From: Ideonella_A intermedia_A
GTDB lineage: Bacteria > Pseudomonadota > Gammaproteobacteria > Burkholderiales > Burkholderiaceae_C
NCBI GenBank assembly: GCA_943370175.1
Contig: CALRPU020000016.1
Coordinates: forward strand, 47,464-111,463
Length of the DNA: 64,000 nt
Reading direction: 5' to 3'
A program made the position numbers and the translations under genes. Below the pieces are notes generated by a model. That model was not told the origin of the DNA, did no database searches, and was given only the letters and a program-made list of their open reading frames with translations. Below are positions 33,260 to 41,366 of this stretch, piece by piece (positions within the stretch are counted from its first letter, which is position 1; each line of letters begins with the position of its first letter).

Positions 33260-34411
33260 ATGGAGACCACCGCCAGCCGCCCTTTGCGCATCCTTCACGT
33301 CGAGGACAGCGAGCCCGACCATGAATTGATGATTGCCCAGTTGCGGCGCGGCGGCATCGACCCTCAGGTGCAGCGCGTGGACACGGAAGGCGACTTCCTG
33401 CGCGCCTTGCAGCGCCCCTGGGATGCCATCATTTCTGATTTCAACCTGCCGGGGTTCTCGGGTCTGGTGGCGTTGGACCTGCTGAAAGCCCAGGACAGCG
33501 ACGTGCCCTTCATCCTGGTCAGCGGCGAGATCGGCGAGGAAACCGCGGTCGAGGCCATGCGCAACGGCGCCACCGACTACCTGCTGAAGAACAACCTGGC
33601 GCGGCTGGCGCCGGCGCTGCTGCGCGCCGTGGACGCCAGCGTGACGCGCCGCGAGCGCCTGCAGGCCAACCTGGAACTCGACGCCTCCAAACAGCGCCTG
33701 CACGAGTTGGCGCAGCACCTGCAGACCAGCATCGAGATGGAGCGCAGCGCGATCGCGCGGGAGATTCACGACGACGTCGGTGGCTCGCTCACCGCGGTCA
33801 AGTTCGATCTGGCCTGGATCATTCGCCACAGCCCGTCGCCCGAGGTGCAGGCGCGCGCGGCGTCGGCGCTGGAGACCGTGATCTCGGCCATCGAGTCCAG
33901 CCAGCGGATCATGCACAACCTGCGCCCGGCGATCCTGGAGCAGGGCCTGGTCGCCGCGCTGCAGTGGATGGCAGGGCGCTTCGAGCGGCGCAGCGGCGTC
34001 ACCTGCGTGCTGCGCACGCCGCCGGCGCTGCCGGCCTTGCCGCCGGGCGTGCCGCTGGTGGCTTACCGCACCGCACAAGAAGCCCTGACCAATGTGTCCA
34101 AGCACGCCATGGCCACGCGCGTGGAAATCGACCTGTCGCTGGCCGGCGGCGTGCTGTCACTGGAAATCAGCGACAACGGCCGCGGCCTGAGCCAGGACGA
34201 CCTGGCCAAGGCGCGGTCGTTCGGCATCCGCGGCCTGCACGAGCGCGCGCGCACGGTGGAGGGCTGGGTCGACCTGAGCAGCGGCGGCGCCGGCACGACC
34301 TTGATCCTGTCGATCCCGCTGGATGAATCGGTGGAGCGACCCTCTGCCGTGCCCGACCTCAGCCGGCTCGGCAGCCACGACGAAGACCCAACAGGCTGGG
34401 GGGAGCATTGA
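33260..34411 (+). CDS. Receiver-histidine kinase hybrid, NarX-type (REC-HisKA_3-HATPase)
   Basis: A 383-residue soluble kinase with an N-terminal receiver instead of a sensor or membrane domain. The receiver (about 9-125) has the phosphoacceptor Asp60 (AIISDFNLPGFSG). A coiled linker leads to the HisKA_3 box with His170 (SAIAREIHDDVGGSLTAVKFDLAWI) and then the ATPase domain (YRTAQEALTNVSKHA, ISDNGRGLS, GIRGLHERARTVEG). Its stop overlaps the next gene's ATG by one base, so the pair forms a two-component system in which the input may be phosphotransfer rather than a ligand. It is divergent from the che cluster. Confidence 0.92.
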   Translation: METTASRPLRILHVEDSEPDHELMIAQLRRGGIDPQVQRVDTEGDFLRALQRPWDAIISDFNLPGFSGLVALDLLKAQDSDVPFILVSGEIGEETAVEAMRNGATDYLLKNNLARLAPALLRAVDASVTRRERLQANLELDASKQRLHELAQHLQTSIEMERSAIAREIHDDVGGSLTAVKFDLAWIIRHSPSPEVQARAASALETVISAIESSQRIMHNLRPAILEQGLVAALQWMAGRFERRSGVTCVLRTPPALPALPPGVPLVAYRTAQEALTNVSKHAMATRVEIDLSLAGGVLSLEISDNGRGLSQDDLAKARSFGIRGLHERARTVEGWVDLSSGGAGTTLILSIPLDESVERPSAVPDLSRLGSHDEDPTGWGEH

Positions 34412-35049
34412 TGATCCGAGTGTTGCTGTGCGATGACCACGCCTTGATCCGCCGCGGCATCCGCGACACGCTGTCGGACGCACCCGACATCGAGGTCGTC
34501 GGGGAGGCGGGCGACTACGGCGAGCTGCGCACGCTGCTGCGCGGCACCGGCTGCGATGTGCTGGTGCTGGACATCAACCTGCCTGGCCGCAGCGGCCTGG
34601 ACGTGCTGCACGTGCTCAAGGACGAGGGCAGCACGTTGAAGGTGCTGGTCGTGTCGATGTACCCGGAAGACCAATACGCGATCCGCGCGCTCAAGGCCGG
34701 TGCCTTTGGCTACGTCAACAAGGGGGGCGACCCGGCGTTGCTGGTGTCGGCGGTGCGCACGGTGGCGCAAGGCCGCAAGTACGTGACGCCCGAGATCGCC
34801 CAGATGCTGGTGGAAAGCCTGACCACGCCCACCGACCAGGTCGCGCATGAAAAGCTGTCCGACCGCGAGTTGCAGACGCTGGTGATGATCGCGTCCGGCA
34901 AGCGGCTGTCCGACATCGCCGACGAGCTGACCCTGAGCCCCAAGACCGTCAGCGTCTACCGGGCCCGCGTGCTGGAAAAACTCGGCCTGAGCAACAACTC
35001 CGAGCTGACCGTCTACGCCATCCGGCATGGGCTGGTTGGCGAAACTTGA
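34411..35049 (+). CDS. LuxR/NarL-family response regulator
   Basis: A 212-residue regulator. The receiver has Asp8-Asp9, phosphoacceptor Asp54 (LVLDINLPG) and Lys in FGYVNKGG. The C-terminal LuxR-type helix-turn-helix is LSDRELQTLVMIASGKRLSDIADELTLSPKTVSVYRARVLEKL (about 147-190). ATG 34411 overlaps the kinase stop by one base (TGATG). A TTG three bases earlier is an unlikely alternative. Partner of the preceding kinase; target genes unknown. Confidence 0.94.
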   Translation: MIRVLLCDDHALIRRGIRDTLSDAPDIEVVGEAGDYGELRTLLRGTGCDVLVLDINLPGRSGLDVLHVLKDEGSTLKVLVVSMYPEDQYAIRALKAGAFGYVNKGGDPALLVSAVRTVAQGRKYVTPEIAQMLVESLTTPTDQVAHEKLSDRELQTLVMIASGKRLSDIADELTLSPKTVSVYRARVLEKLGLSNNSELTVYAIRHGLVGET

Positions 35050-35065
35050 GCCCCCGACGCGCGCC

Positions 35066-35635
35066 ATGAGCAAGGCCTTCACCAAGGAGAGCGACGCCAC
35101 CGACGAGGACGACGACGCCGGCCCGGCACCGTTGCCCGCGGGCACCAAGAACTACGTGACCCCGGCCGGCTACACGCGGCTGCGCGCTGAGCTGTTGCAG
35201 CTGCTCGACGAGGAGCGGCCGAAGGTGGTGGAGGTGGTGTCCTGGGCCGCGAAGAACGGCGACCGCAGCGAAAACGGCGACTACCTCTACGGCAAGAAGC
35301 GCCTGCGCGAGATCGACCGGCGCATCCGCTTTCTGACCAAGCGGCTGGACATCGCCGAGGTGGTCGACCCCTCGGCCCACCATGGGGGCGATCAGGTCTT
35401 CTTCGGCGCCACCGTCACCTATGCGAACGCTCAAGGCGAGGAGCGCACTGTCACGATCAAGGGCATCGACGAAGCGGACAGCACGCAGGGCGAGGTCAGC
35501 TGGATCTCACCGATCGCCCGGGCGCTGTTGAAGGCCCGCGTGGGCGACGAGGTGCCGTTGCACACCCCGGTGGGCCAGGAACTGATCGAGGTGGTCGCGG
35601 TGCGCTACCCGACCCGGGCGCCGGTCAAGGCTTGA
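35066..35635 (+). CDS. greB: GreB, transcription elongation factor
   Basis: GreB rescues backtracked RNA polymerase by stimulating transcript cleavage. The 189 residues contain the N-terminal coiled-coil (NYVTPAGYTRLRAELLQLLDEERPKVVEVVSWAAKNGDRSENGDYLYGKKRLREIDRRIRFL) with the acidic tip motif GDRSENGDY, and the FKBP-like C-terminal domain (VFFGATVTYAN, ISWISPIARALLKARVGDEV in part). An acidic N-terminal extension of about 30 residues (DEDDDAGP) makes it longer than usual. ATG 35066 lies 16 bases after the response regulator stop. The 3' end overlaps spoT by 11 bases tail to tail. Confidence 0.93.
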   Translation: MSKAFTKESDATDEDDDAGPAPLPAGTKNYVTPAGYTRLRAELLQLLDEERPKVVEVVSWAAKNGDRSENGDYLYGKKRLREIDRRIRFLTKRLDIAEVVDPSAHHGGDQVFFGATVTYANAQGEERTVTIKGIDEADSTQGEVSWISPIARALLKARVGDEVPLHTPVGQELIEVVAVRYPTRAPVKA

Positions 35636-37916
35636 CGCGCGCCACGCGCATCACCGCGGCCGAACGCCGCAGCGTGCGCATCACATCGGCCAGGTGCAGG
35701 CGGTCGCGCACGCCGATCAGCAGGCGCAGCTCGGTGCTTTCGGAGGCGCGGTCGTCGCCCATGTCGATGTGGGTGATGTCGGCCTCGGCGGCCGCCACGG
35801 CCTGGGCCATCTGAGCAAGCACGCCCTTGCCGTTGCGCACCAGCAGGGTGATGGTGGTCTCGAAGGCGCGGCTGGGTTGTTCGGCCCAGTCGACGTGCAT
35901 CAGGCTGTCCGGGTCGCGGTCCAACAGGCGCTTGCCCACCGAGCAATCGGCGGTGTGCACCACCAGGCCCTCGCCGCGCCCGAGGTAGCCCACGACGTCG
36001 TCGCCAGGGATCGGTCGACAGCAGGTGCCCAGCTGCACCGACGCACCCTCGGTGCCGTCGATCAGCAGCGGGCCCTGTGCCGGTTGGCTGTCGTCGGCAT
36101 AAAGGCCCATGCTGAGGGTGACCGCGTCCGGGCGGTCGCCGCGTTCGGCCAGCAGCCGCGCCAGCCGCTTGGCGATGATCGACGGGATCTTGCGGCCCAG
36201 GCCAATGTCGGTCATCAGCTCATCGCGGTGGCGGTTGCCGCTCCAGCGCACCAGCTGTTGCCACACCACCTGCGACTCGGGCGCGTCGTCGCCCGGCAGC
36301 GTCAGGCCTTCGGCACGCAGTGCCTGTGCGAGCAGCTTCACGCCCAATTCCTGCGACTCTTCCTGCTCCATCGTCTTCAGGTAATGCCGGATCTTGGAGC
36401 GGGCGCGGCCGGTGCGCACGAAGTTCAGCCAGGCCGGGTTCGGCCGCGCGTTCGGTGCGCTGACGATTTCCACCACGTCACCGCTGCGCAGTTCGGTGCG
36501 CAGCGCCACCGGCTCGCCGTTCACCTTGGCGGCCACGCAGTGGTCGCCCACGTCGGAGTGGATGGCGTAGGCAAAGTCGACCGGCGTGGCGCCGCGCGGC
36601 AGTGCGAGGATCTTGGACTTGGGCGTGAAGACGTACACCGCGTCCGGAAACAGGTCGATCTTGACGTGCTCCAGGAACTCGCCCGAGTCCCGGGTCTCGT
36701 GCTGGATGTCCATCAGCGACTGCAGCCACATGGCGCCCAGGCGCTGGGCTTCCTGCCCGCTGCCATCGTCATTGCGCGTGGTCTTGGATTTGTACATCCA
36801 GTGCGCGGCGATGCCGCTTTCCGCCACGGCGTGCATCGGGCCGGTGCGGATCTGGAACTCGATGGCCGTGCCCAGCGGGCTGACCAGCGTGGTGTGCAGC
36901 GATTGGTAGCCGTTGGCCTTCGGGATGGCGATGTAGTCCTTGAACCGCCCCGGGATCGGCTTGTACAGCTGGTGCAGCACGCCCAGCGCGAGGTAGCAGT
37001 CGCTGAGGTCGTCGACGACGATGCGGAAGCCGAAGATGTCGCTGACCTGGGCAAAGCTCAGGTGCTTCTCGCGCATCTTCCGGTAAATGGAAAACAGCGT
37101 CTTCTCGCGGCCATAGACCTCCACCGCCAGCTTGCTCTTGCCAAAGGCCTCGTCGACCTCGCCGTGAATCCGGTCCACCAGGTCGCGCCGATTGCCGCGC
37201 GCGCGCATCACCGCCTTGTTCAAGGCCGCATGGCGCCACGGCTGCAGGAACTGAAATGACAGCTCCTGCAACTCGCGGTAGATCTGGTTCAGGCCCAGCC
37301 GGTGGGCGATGGGGGCGTAGATGTCCAGCGTTTCGCGAGCGATGCGGGCACGCTTGTTGGGGGCCATGGCCTCCATCGTGCGCATGTTGTGCAGGCGGTC
37401 GGCCAGCTTGATCAGGATCACGCGCACGTCGCGCGCCATCGCCAGCAACATCTTGCGGAAGCTCTCGGCCTGGCTTTCTTCGCGGGTTGAGAACTGCAGC
37501 TTGTCCAGCTTGGTCAGGCCGTCCACCAAGTCGGCGGTGGGCGCGCCGAAGCGCTCGATCAGCTCGGGCTTGGTGATGCCGCAGTCTTCCATCGCGTCGT
37601 GCATCAGCGCGGCCATGATGGCCTGCGCGTCCAGGCGCCAGTCGGCGCACAGGCCCGCCACCGCGATGGGGTGGGTGATGTAAGGCTCGCCGCTGGCGCG
37701 GAACTGGCCCAGGTGGGCTTCGTCGGCAAACCGGTAGGCGTCGCGCACGCGCTTCAGGTCGGCCGCACCCAGGTAGGCCAGACGTTCGCTGAGGCCGGCA
37801 AACGACGAAACCTCCGCCACCGGCTCGACCAGCTTGATGCCGCCGGTCAGGGTCCGGGCCGCGGCGCTGGCCAGGGCGCGCACGTCGCGCAATGCATCCG
37901 AGATACGAGTTGCCAT
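35625..37916 (-). CDS. spoT: SpoT, bifunctional (p)ppGpp synthetase/hydrolase
   Basis: A 763-residue long RSH protein that makes and degrades (p)ppGpp. The HD hydrolase domain has His82 and His106-Asp107 (AALMHDAMEDCG) plus KLADRLHNMRT. The synthetase domain has GREKTLFSIYRKM and FGFRIVVDD...DYIAIPKANGYQSLHT. These are followed by the TGS domain (VYVFTPKSKILALPRGATPVDFAYAIHSDVGD), a zinc-finger-like region (GTCCRPIPGDDVVGY) and a C-terminal ACT domain (ETTITLLVRNGKGVLAQMAQAVAAAE). An intact HD motif supports the bifunctional SpoT rather than RelA assignment. It follows rpoZ on the same strand, with a terminator-like hairpin between. Confidence 0.95.
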   Translation of the reverse strand: MATRISDALRDVRALASAAARTLTGGIKLVEPVAEVSSFAGLSERLAYLGAADLKRVRDAYRFADEAHLGQFRASGEPYITHPIAVAGLCADWRLDAQAIMAALMHDAMEDCGITKPELIERFGAPTADLVDGLTKLDKLQFSTREESQAESFRKMLLAMARDVRVILIKLADRLHNMRTMEAMAPNKRARIARETLDIYAPIAHRLGLNQIYRELQELSFQFLQPWRHAALNKAVMRARGNRRDLVDRIHGEVDEAFGKSKLAVEVYGREKTLFSIYRKMREKHLSFAQVSDIFGFRIVVDDLSDCYLALGVLHQLYKPIPGRFKDYIAIPKANGYQSLHTTLVSPLGTAIEFQIRTGPMHAVAESGIAAHWMYKSKTTRNDDGSGQEAQRLGAMWLQSLMDIQHETRDSGEFLEHVKIDLFPDAVYVFTPKSKILALPRGATPVDFAYAIHSDVGDHCVAAKVNGEPVALRTELRSGDVVEIVSAPNARPNPAWLNFVRTGRARSKIRHYLKTMEQEESQELGVKLLAQALRAEGLTLPGDDAPESQVVWQQLVRWSGNRHRDELMTDIGLGRKIPSIIAKRLARLLAERGDRPDAVTLSMGLYADDSQPAQGPLLIDGTEGASVQLGTCCRPIPGDDVVGYLGRGEGLVVHTADCSVGKRLLDRDPDSLMHVDWAEQPSRAFETTITLLVRNGKGVLAQMAQAVAAAEADITHIDMGDDRASESTELRLLIGVRDRLHLADVMRTLRRSAAVMRVARVKP

Positions 37917-37993
37917 CGCGCAAATTTATCCCGGATTCACCGCGCCAGCGGCGTCATTGCGCGATGACCTGGGTCACATCACGGTGCGCCCAT

Positions 37994-38016
37994 GAAAAAC
38001 GGCCCCGAAGGGCCGT
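37994..38016 (-). terminator. Intrinsic terminator or attenuator between rpoZ and spoT
   Basis: On the minus strand a 7-bp stem ACGGCCC/GGGCCGT closes on a 4-base loop and is followed by TTTTT. It lies about 37 bases after the rpoZ stop and 78 bases before spoT. It would separate gmk-rpoZ from spoT or lower spoT transcription. Confidence 0.75.
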
Positions 38017-38052
38017 GGTGCGCAGCGGGCGGACGGGCCGCCGCAGGGTGGG

Positions 38053-38256
38053 TCAGACCGGCACCTTGCGCAACATTTCGATGCCCACCTCGCCGGCGGC
38101 GATTTCGCGCAGCGCGGTCACGCCGGGCTTGTTCTTGGTCTCGATCTTCGGGGCGTGGCCCTGGCTCAGCATGCGCGCACGGTAAGTGGCCGCCAGCACC
38201 AGCTGGAAGCGGTTCGGAATCTTGACAAGGCAGTCTTCAACCGTGATGCGGGCCAT
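38053..38256 (-). CDS. rpoZ: RpoZ, RNA polymerase omega subunit
   Basis: A 67-residue omega subunit that stabilises the RNA polymerase beta' subunit and forms part of a ppGpp site. The N-terminus MARITVEDCLVKIPNRFQLVLAATYRAR is strongly conserved, followed by KNKPGVTALREIAAGEVG. The length is typical of betaproteobacteria. It lies 21 bases after gmk and upstream of spoT, the usual order. Confidence 0.96.
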   Translation of the reverse strand: MARITVEDCLVKIPNRFQLVLAATYRARMLSQGHAPKIETKNKPGVTALREIAAGEVGIEMLRKVPV

Positions 38257-38277
38257 CGAGAATCCTTCGTGAGCAGT

Positions 38278-38898
38278 TCAGATCAAATCCAGCGCGGCGA
38301 AGACAGCCGTCTTGTTGCGCTGTTGCGAGACGTACTTGAGGCGCTGCGAGTGAACGACCGTTTTCAGGTCGAAGAGCGCCGTCTCAAATAAGCCGTTGAT
38401 TATAACGTAGTCGAAGTGGCGGGCTTTCGCCACCTCGGTGCGCGCGTTGTCCAGCCGCTGGGCGATCACGTCCGGCGCGTCTTCGCCGCGGCGGTTCAGC
38501 CGCTGGGCCAGCTCGTCCCAACTCGGCGGCAGAATGAAAATCAACACCGCGTTCGGGAACAGCTGCTTGATCTGCAGCGCGCCTTGCCAGTCGATTTCCA
38601 GCACCACGTCCTGGCCGCCGGCCACGCGCCGTTCGATGGCCGCGCGGGAGGTGCCGTACAGGTTGCCGTGCACTTCGGCCCATTCGAAAAAATCGCCGTC
38701 GGCGATCATCGTGCGAAAGCTGGACTCGTCGATGAAGTGGTACTCCCGGCCGTCCTTTTCCTGGCCGCGCGGGGCGCGCGTGGTGTGGGAGATCGACACC
38801 ATCAAGTGCGCGTCCAGCTCCAGCAGGGCCTTGACGAGGCTGGATTTGCCCGCGCCACTCGGCGCCGCGATCACAAACAGGTTGCCGGGGTAGTCCAT
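38278..38898 (-). CDS. gmk: Gmk, guanylate kinase
   Basis: A 206-residue kinase converting GMP to GDP with ATP. The P-loop is APSGAGKSSLVKAL (about 12-25), the GMP-binding region SISHTTRAPRGQEKDGREYHFID, with EWAEVHGNLYGTS and the late motif QRLDNARTEVAKARHFDYVIING. The length matches the family. ATG 38898 begins MDYPGNLFVIAAPSG, right at the domain. It is divergent from the tandem TetR gene, with 93 bases between starts. Confidence 0.96.
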   Translation of the reverse strand: MDYPGNLFVIAAPSGAGKSSLVKALLELDAHLMVSISHTTRAPRGQEKDGREYHFIDESSFRTMIADGDFFEWAEVHGNLYGTSRAAIERRVAGGQDVVLEIDWQGALQIKQLFPNAVLIFILPPSWDELAQRLNRRGEDAPDVIAQRLDNARTEVAKARHFDYVIINGLFETALFDLKTVVHSQRLKYVSQQRNKTAVFAALDLI

Positions 38899-38991
38899 GG
38901 GACGCTCGATGGGCGTGTGGCGGGCCTGTATTGTCGCTGCAAGCGCCCGGCCACCCGCCTCGGGATAATCGCCGCCCAAACGCCGCCGACC

Positions 38992-40299
38992 ATGCCCAAG
39001 CCCGAAGCCACCGACCTGACGCCCGTGCCCACACCGCCGCTGGCACCCACGGGCGAGGCCGTGCCGCCGTCCACGCCCACGCCGCGTTTCCAGGAAAAGC
39101 GCGAGGCCATCCTCGCCGCGGCGGCGCGCCAGTTCAACGAGCAAGGCGTGCGGGGGGCCACGCTCGCCGGCATCGCGGGCAGCGTCGGGCTGGTCACCAA
39201 CAGCGTCACTTACTACTACCGCAAGAAGGAAGACCTCGCCACCGCCTGCTTCCTGCGGTCGATCGCGGCCTTTGACGGCCTGGCCGCCCAGGCCGCCGTT
39301 GAGCCCGACGTGGCCAGCCGCCTGCGCGCGTTTTTTCAGGCGCATGCGCAGATGCTGGCCGACATCGAGCAAGGCCACCGGCCGCCGCTGCTCAGCTTCA
39401 ACGACATCCGTGCCTTGCCCAGCCCTCAGGCCGAACAGGTGTTTGCCGCCTACACCGACATGTTCCGCCACGTGCGTTCGCTGCTGCAGGGGCCGGAGAC
39501 CGCGTCCCTGGCCCGCGACGACCTCAACGCGCGTGCGCACCTGGTGTTGTCGGTGGTGCACTGGGTGCGGGTGTGGATCGACCGCCACGAGGTCGACGAT
39601 TACGGGCGTGTCGCGCACCGGGTCAGCGACATCCTGCTGCACGGCTTGGCCGGTCCGGGCGCCGCCGGCGCCGAGCCGGCCGACCTCGGTGGTCGCCCGT
39701 GGGTGCTGCCCCGCGAGCCGGGTGGCGCCTCCGAAGCCTTCTTGCGCGCGGCCACCTTGCTGGTCAATGAGCAGGGCTACCGAGGGGCCTCGGTGGACCG
39801 CATTTCGGCGCGCCTGAACGTCACCAAAGGCTCGTTCTACCACCACAACGACACCAAGCACGACCTGATCGTGCAGTGCTTCGACCGCAGCTTCGCGGTG
39901 GTTCGTCAGGTGCTGCGCGAGGCCGAGCACCGCGCTGGCGCCGGGTGGTGGCGCCTGCGCGCCTTGGCCCGGGGCCTGGTGAGTTTTCAGCTGTCGGACA
40001 GCGGGCCCTTGCTGCGCACCACCGCCACCAGCGCTTTGCCGGACAGCGCCCAACGCGCCGAGGTCCGACGAACCATGCACCGGCTGACCGAGCGCCTGGC
40101 CAGCGTGGTGGTGGACGGCATGATGGACGGCTCGGTCCGTCCGCTGGACCCGGGCATCGCCGCACAGTCCGTGATCGCCAGCATCAACGCGGCGGCCGAG
40201 CTGCAGCGGTGGGTGCCTGGCGTGACCCTCGTCAACTTGGATGCGCTGTACGTGCAGCCGATGCTCAATGGCGTGTTGTGCGCGCCGGTGGCGCATTGA
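38992..40299 (+). CDS. Tandem TetR-family regulator (two TetR units in one chain)
   Basis: A 435-residue protein containing two complete TetR-like units. The first helix-turn-helix is at about residues 34-80 (ILAAAARQFNEQGVRGATLAGIAGSVGLVTNSVTYYY) with its ligand-binding helices to about 220. A Gly/Ala/Pro linker follows, then a second helix-turn-helix (about 245-300, AATLLVNEQGYRGASVDRISARLNVTKGSFYHH) and second ligand domain. Normal TetR proteins are about 200 residues and dimerise, so this chain may act as a built-in pseudo-dimer. The Pro/Thr-rich first 30 residues look disordered. It is divergent from gmk. Target unknown; it may control the downstream export genes. Confidence 0.9.
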   Translation: MPKPEATDLTPVPTPPLAPTGEAVPPSTPTPRFQEKREAILAAAARQFNEQGVRGATLAGIAGSVGLVTNSVTYYYRKKEDLATACFLRSIAAFDGLAAQAAVEPDVASRLRAFFQAHAQMLADIEQGHRPPLLSFNDIRALPSPQAEQVFAAYTDMFRHVRSLLQGPETASLARDDLNARAHLVLSVVHWVRVWIDRHEVDDYGRVAHRVSDILLHGLAGPGAAGAEPADLGGRPWVLPREPGGASEAFLRAATLLVNEQGYRGASVDRISARLNVTKGSFYHHNDTKHDLIVQCFDRSFAVVRQVLREAEHRAGAGWWRLRALARGLVSFQLSDSGPLLRTTATSALPDSAQRAEVRRTMHRLTERLASVVVDGMMDGSVRPLDPGIAAQSVIASINAAAELQRWVPGVTLVNLDALYVQPMLNGVLCAPVAH

Positions 40300-40375
40300 C
40301 CATCACTCGCCCGCACTCGCCCGCACTGCGGCCGCGCTGACATTGCATTGACGCCGCGCGCCCCCCCCCGCGTGG

Positions 40376-41191
40376 GTGGGTTCGACGTGGCAGGACTGTC
40401 GGCCCTCTGACAGTTGGTTGACCGCCGCGCTCCTAGCCTTCATCCCGGTGCAACGACGCGCATGGAGGCAGCTTGTGATTGGCAGTGTGCAAGTTCCAGT
40501 GGGTTCCCGATTCGATGGCCTGGCGTTGGTGCCGACCGACCCGGTTCGCCCCGAGCGCCGCACCCGTTGCCGGCGAACCAACCCGGCGGGCTGCGAGCGT
40601 GACCGCACCGACCGGTCGTGGCCCCAGGAGTGCCTGCGGTTCGCCGACCGCCGTCAGCCTCCGGCGGCGACGGCGACGGCCACATCCTTGGCGCCGACGC
40701 TGGCGCCGGCGACGGTGCTTACCCCAAACCCCGCACCGCCATCCACCACGGCTCGCGCCTCATCGCGCCGGCACCGCGTGGCCGCAGACCGCCAGGCCGC
40801 GGCGCCGAGCGCCTGGCACGACCCGGCGGCGTGGCCTTGGTGGACGCCGCCGGCGGTTCGCCGCGCACTGCGCCACATCCACAGCGACGTCGAGCAGCCG
40901 CTGACCCTCGACGAGCTGGCGAACGCGGCCTGCATGAGCCGCTACCACTTCGCCCGTGTCTTCCGCGACACCATCGGCAAGCCGCCCCATCAGTACGTGC
41001 TGGGGGTGCGCATCGAGCGTGCGAAAGAACGGCTGGTGGCCATGCGCCGCCGCGGCCACGCCGGGGCCGCACAAATCAGCACGATTGCTTTCGACGCCGG
41101 CTTTTCTTCGCCCAGCCAGTTCAGCGCCACTTTCAAGCGCGTGGTTGGCACCTCGCCCAGTGACTGGCTTCGCGCGCAGTCGCCGGGCTGA
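40376..41191 (+). CDS. AraC-family transcriptional regulator, N-terminus uncertain
   Basis: The C-terminal 110 residues are a clear AraC double helix-turn-helix: VRRALRHIHSDVEQPLTLDELANAACMSRYHFARVFRDTIGKPPHQYVLGVRIERAKERLV, then ISTIAFDAGFSSPSQFSATFKRVVGTSPSDWLR. The first 150 residues are Arg/Pro/Ala-rich with no recognisable sensor domain and unlike a folded protein. The true start may be well inside, or the upstream part may be degraded. The GTG at 40376 is the longest option and is doubtful; a C9 run sits just before it. It is followed after 175 bases by the export operon, which it may regulate. Confidence 0.7.
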   Translation: MGSTWQDCRPSDSWLTAALLAFIPVQRRAWRQLVIGSVQVPVGSRFDGLALVPTDPVRPERRTRCRRTNPAGCERDRTDRSWPQECLRFADRRQPPAATATATSLAPTLAPATVLTPNPAPPSTTARASSRRHRVAADRQAAAPSAWHDPAAWPWWTPPAVRRALRHIHSDVEQPLTLDELANAACMSRYHFARVFRDTIGKPPHQYVLGVRIERAKERLVAMRRRGHAGAAQISTIAFDAGFSSPSQFSATFKRVVGTSPSDWLRAQSPG

Positions 41192-41366
41192 GCCGCGAGG
41201 CCCCGTCGGCGCGAACGACGTCTGGCCGCGTTGCGCCGCCGCCGGCTTCGCTTGGTTGGCGTTGCCCACGGCAGTTGCGCAAGTTTCAGACAGGCGATCG
41301 GGCCCGGCTTCATAGACTGGCCTGCAGCCCCCCCGGTCCCCGCCAACCCACCCAGGAAGGTCCCCC

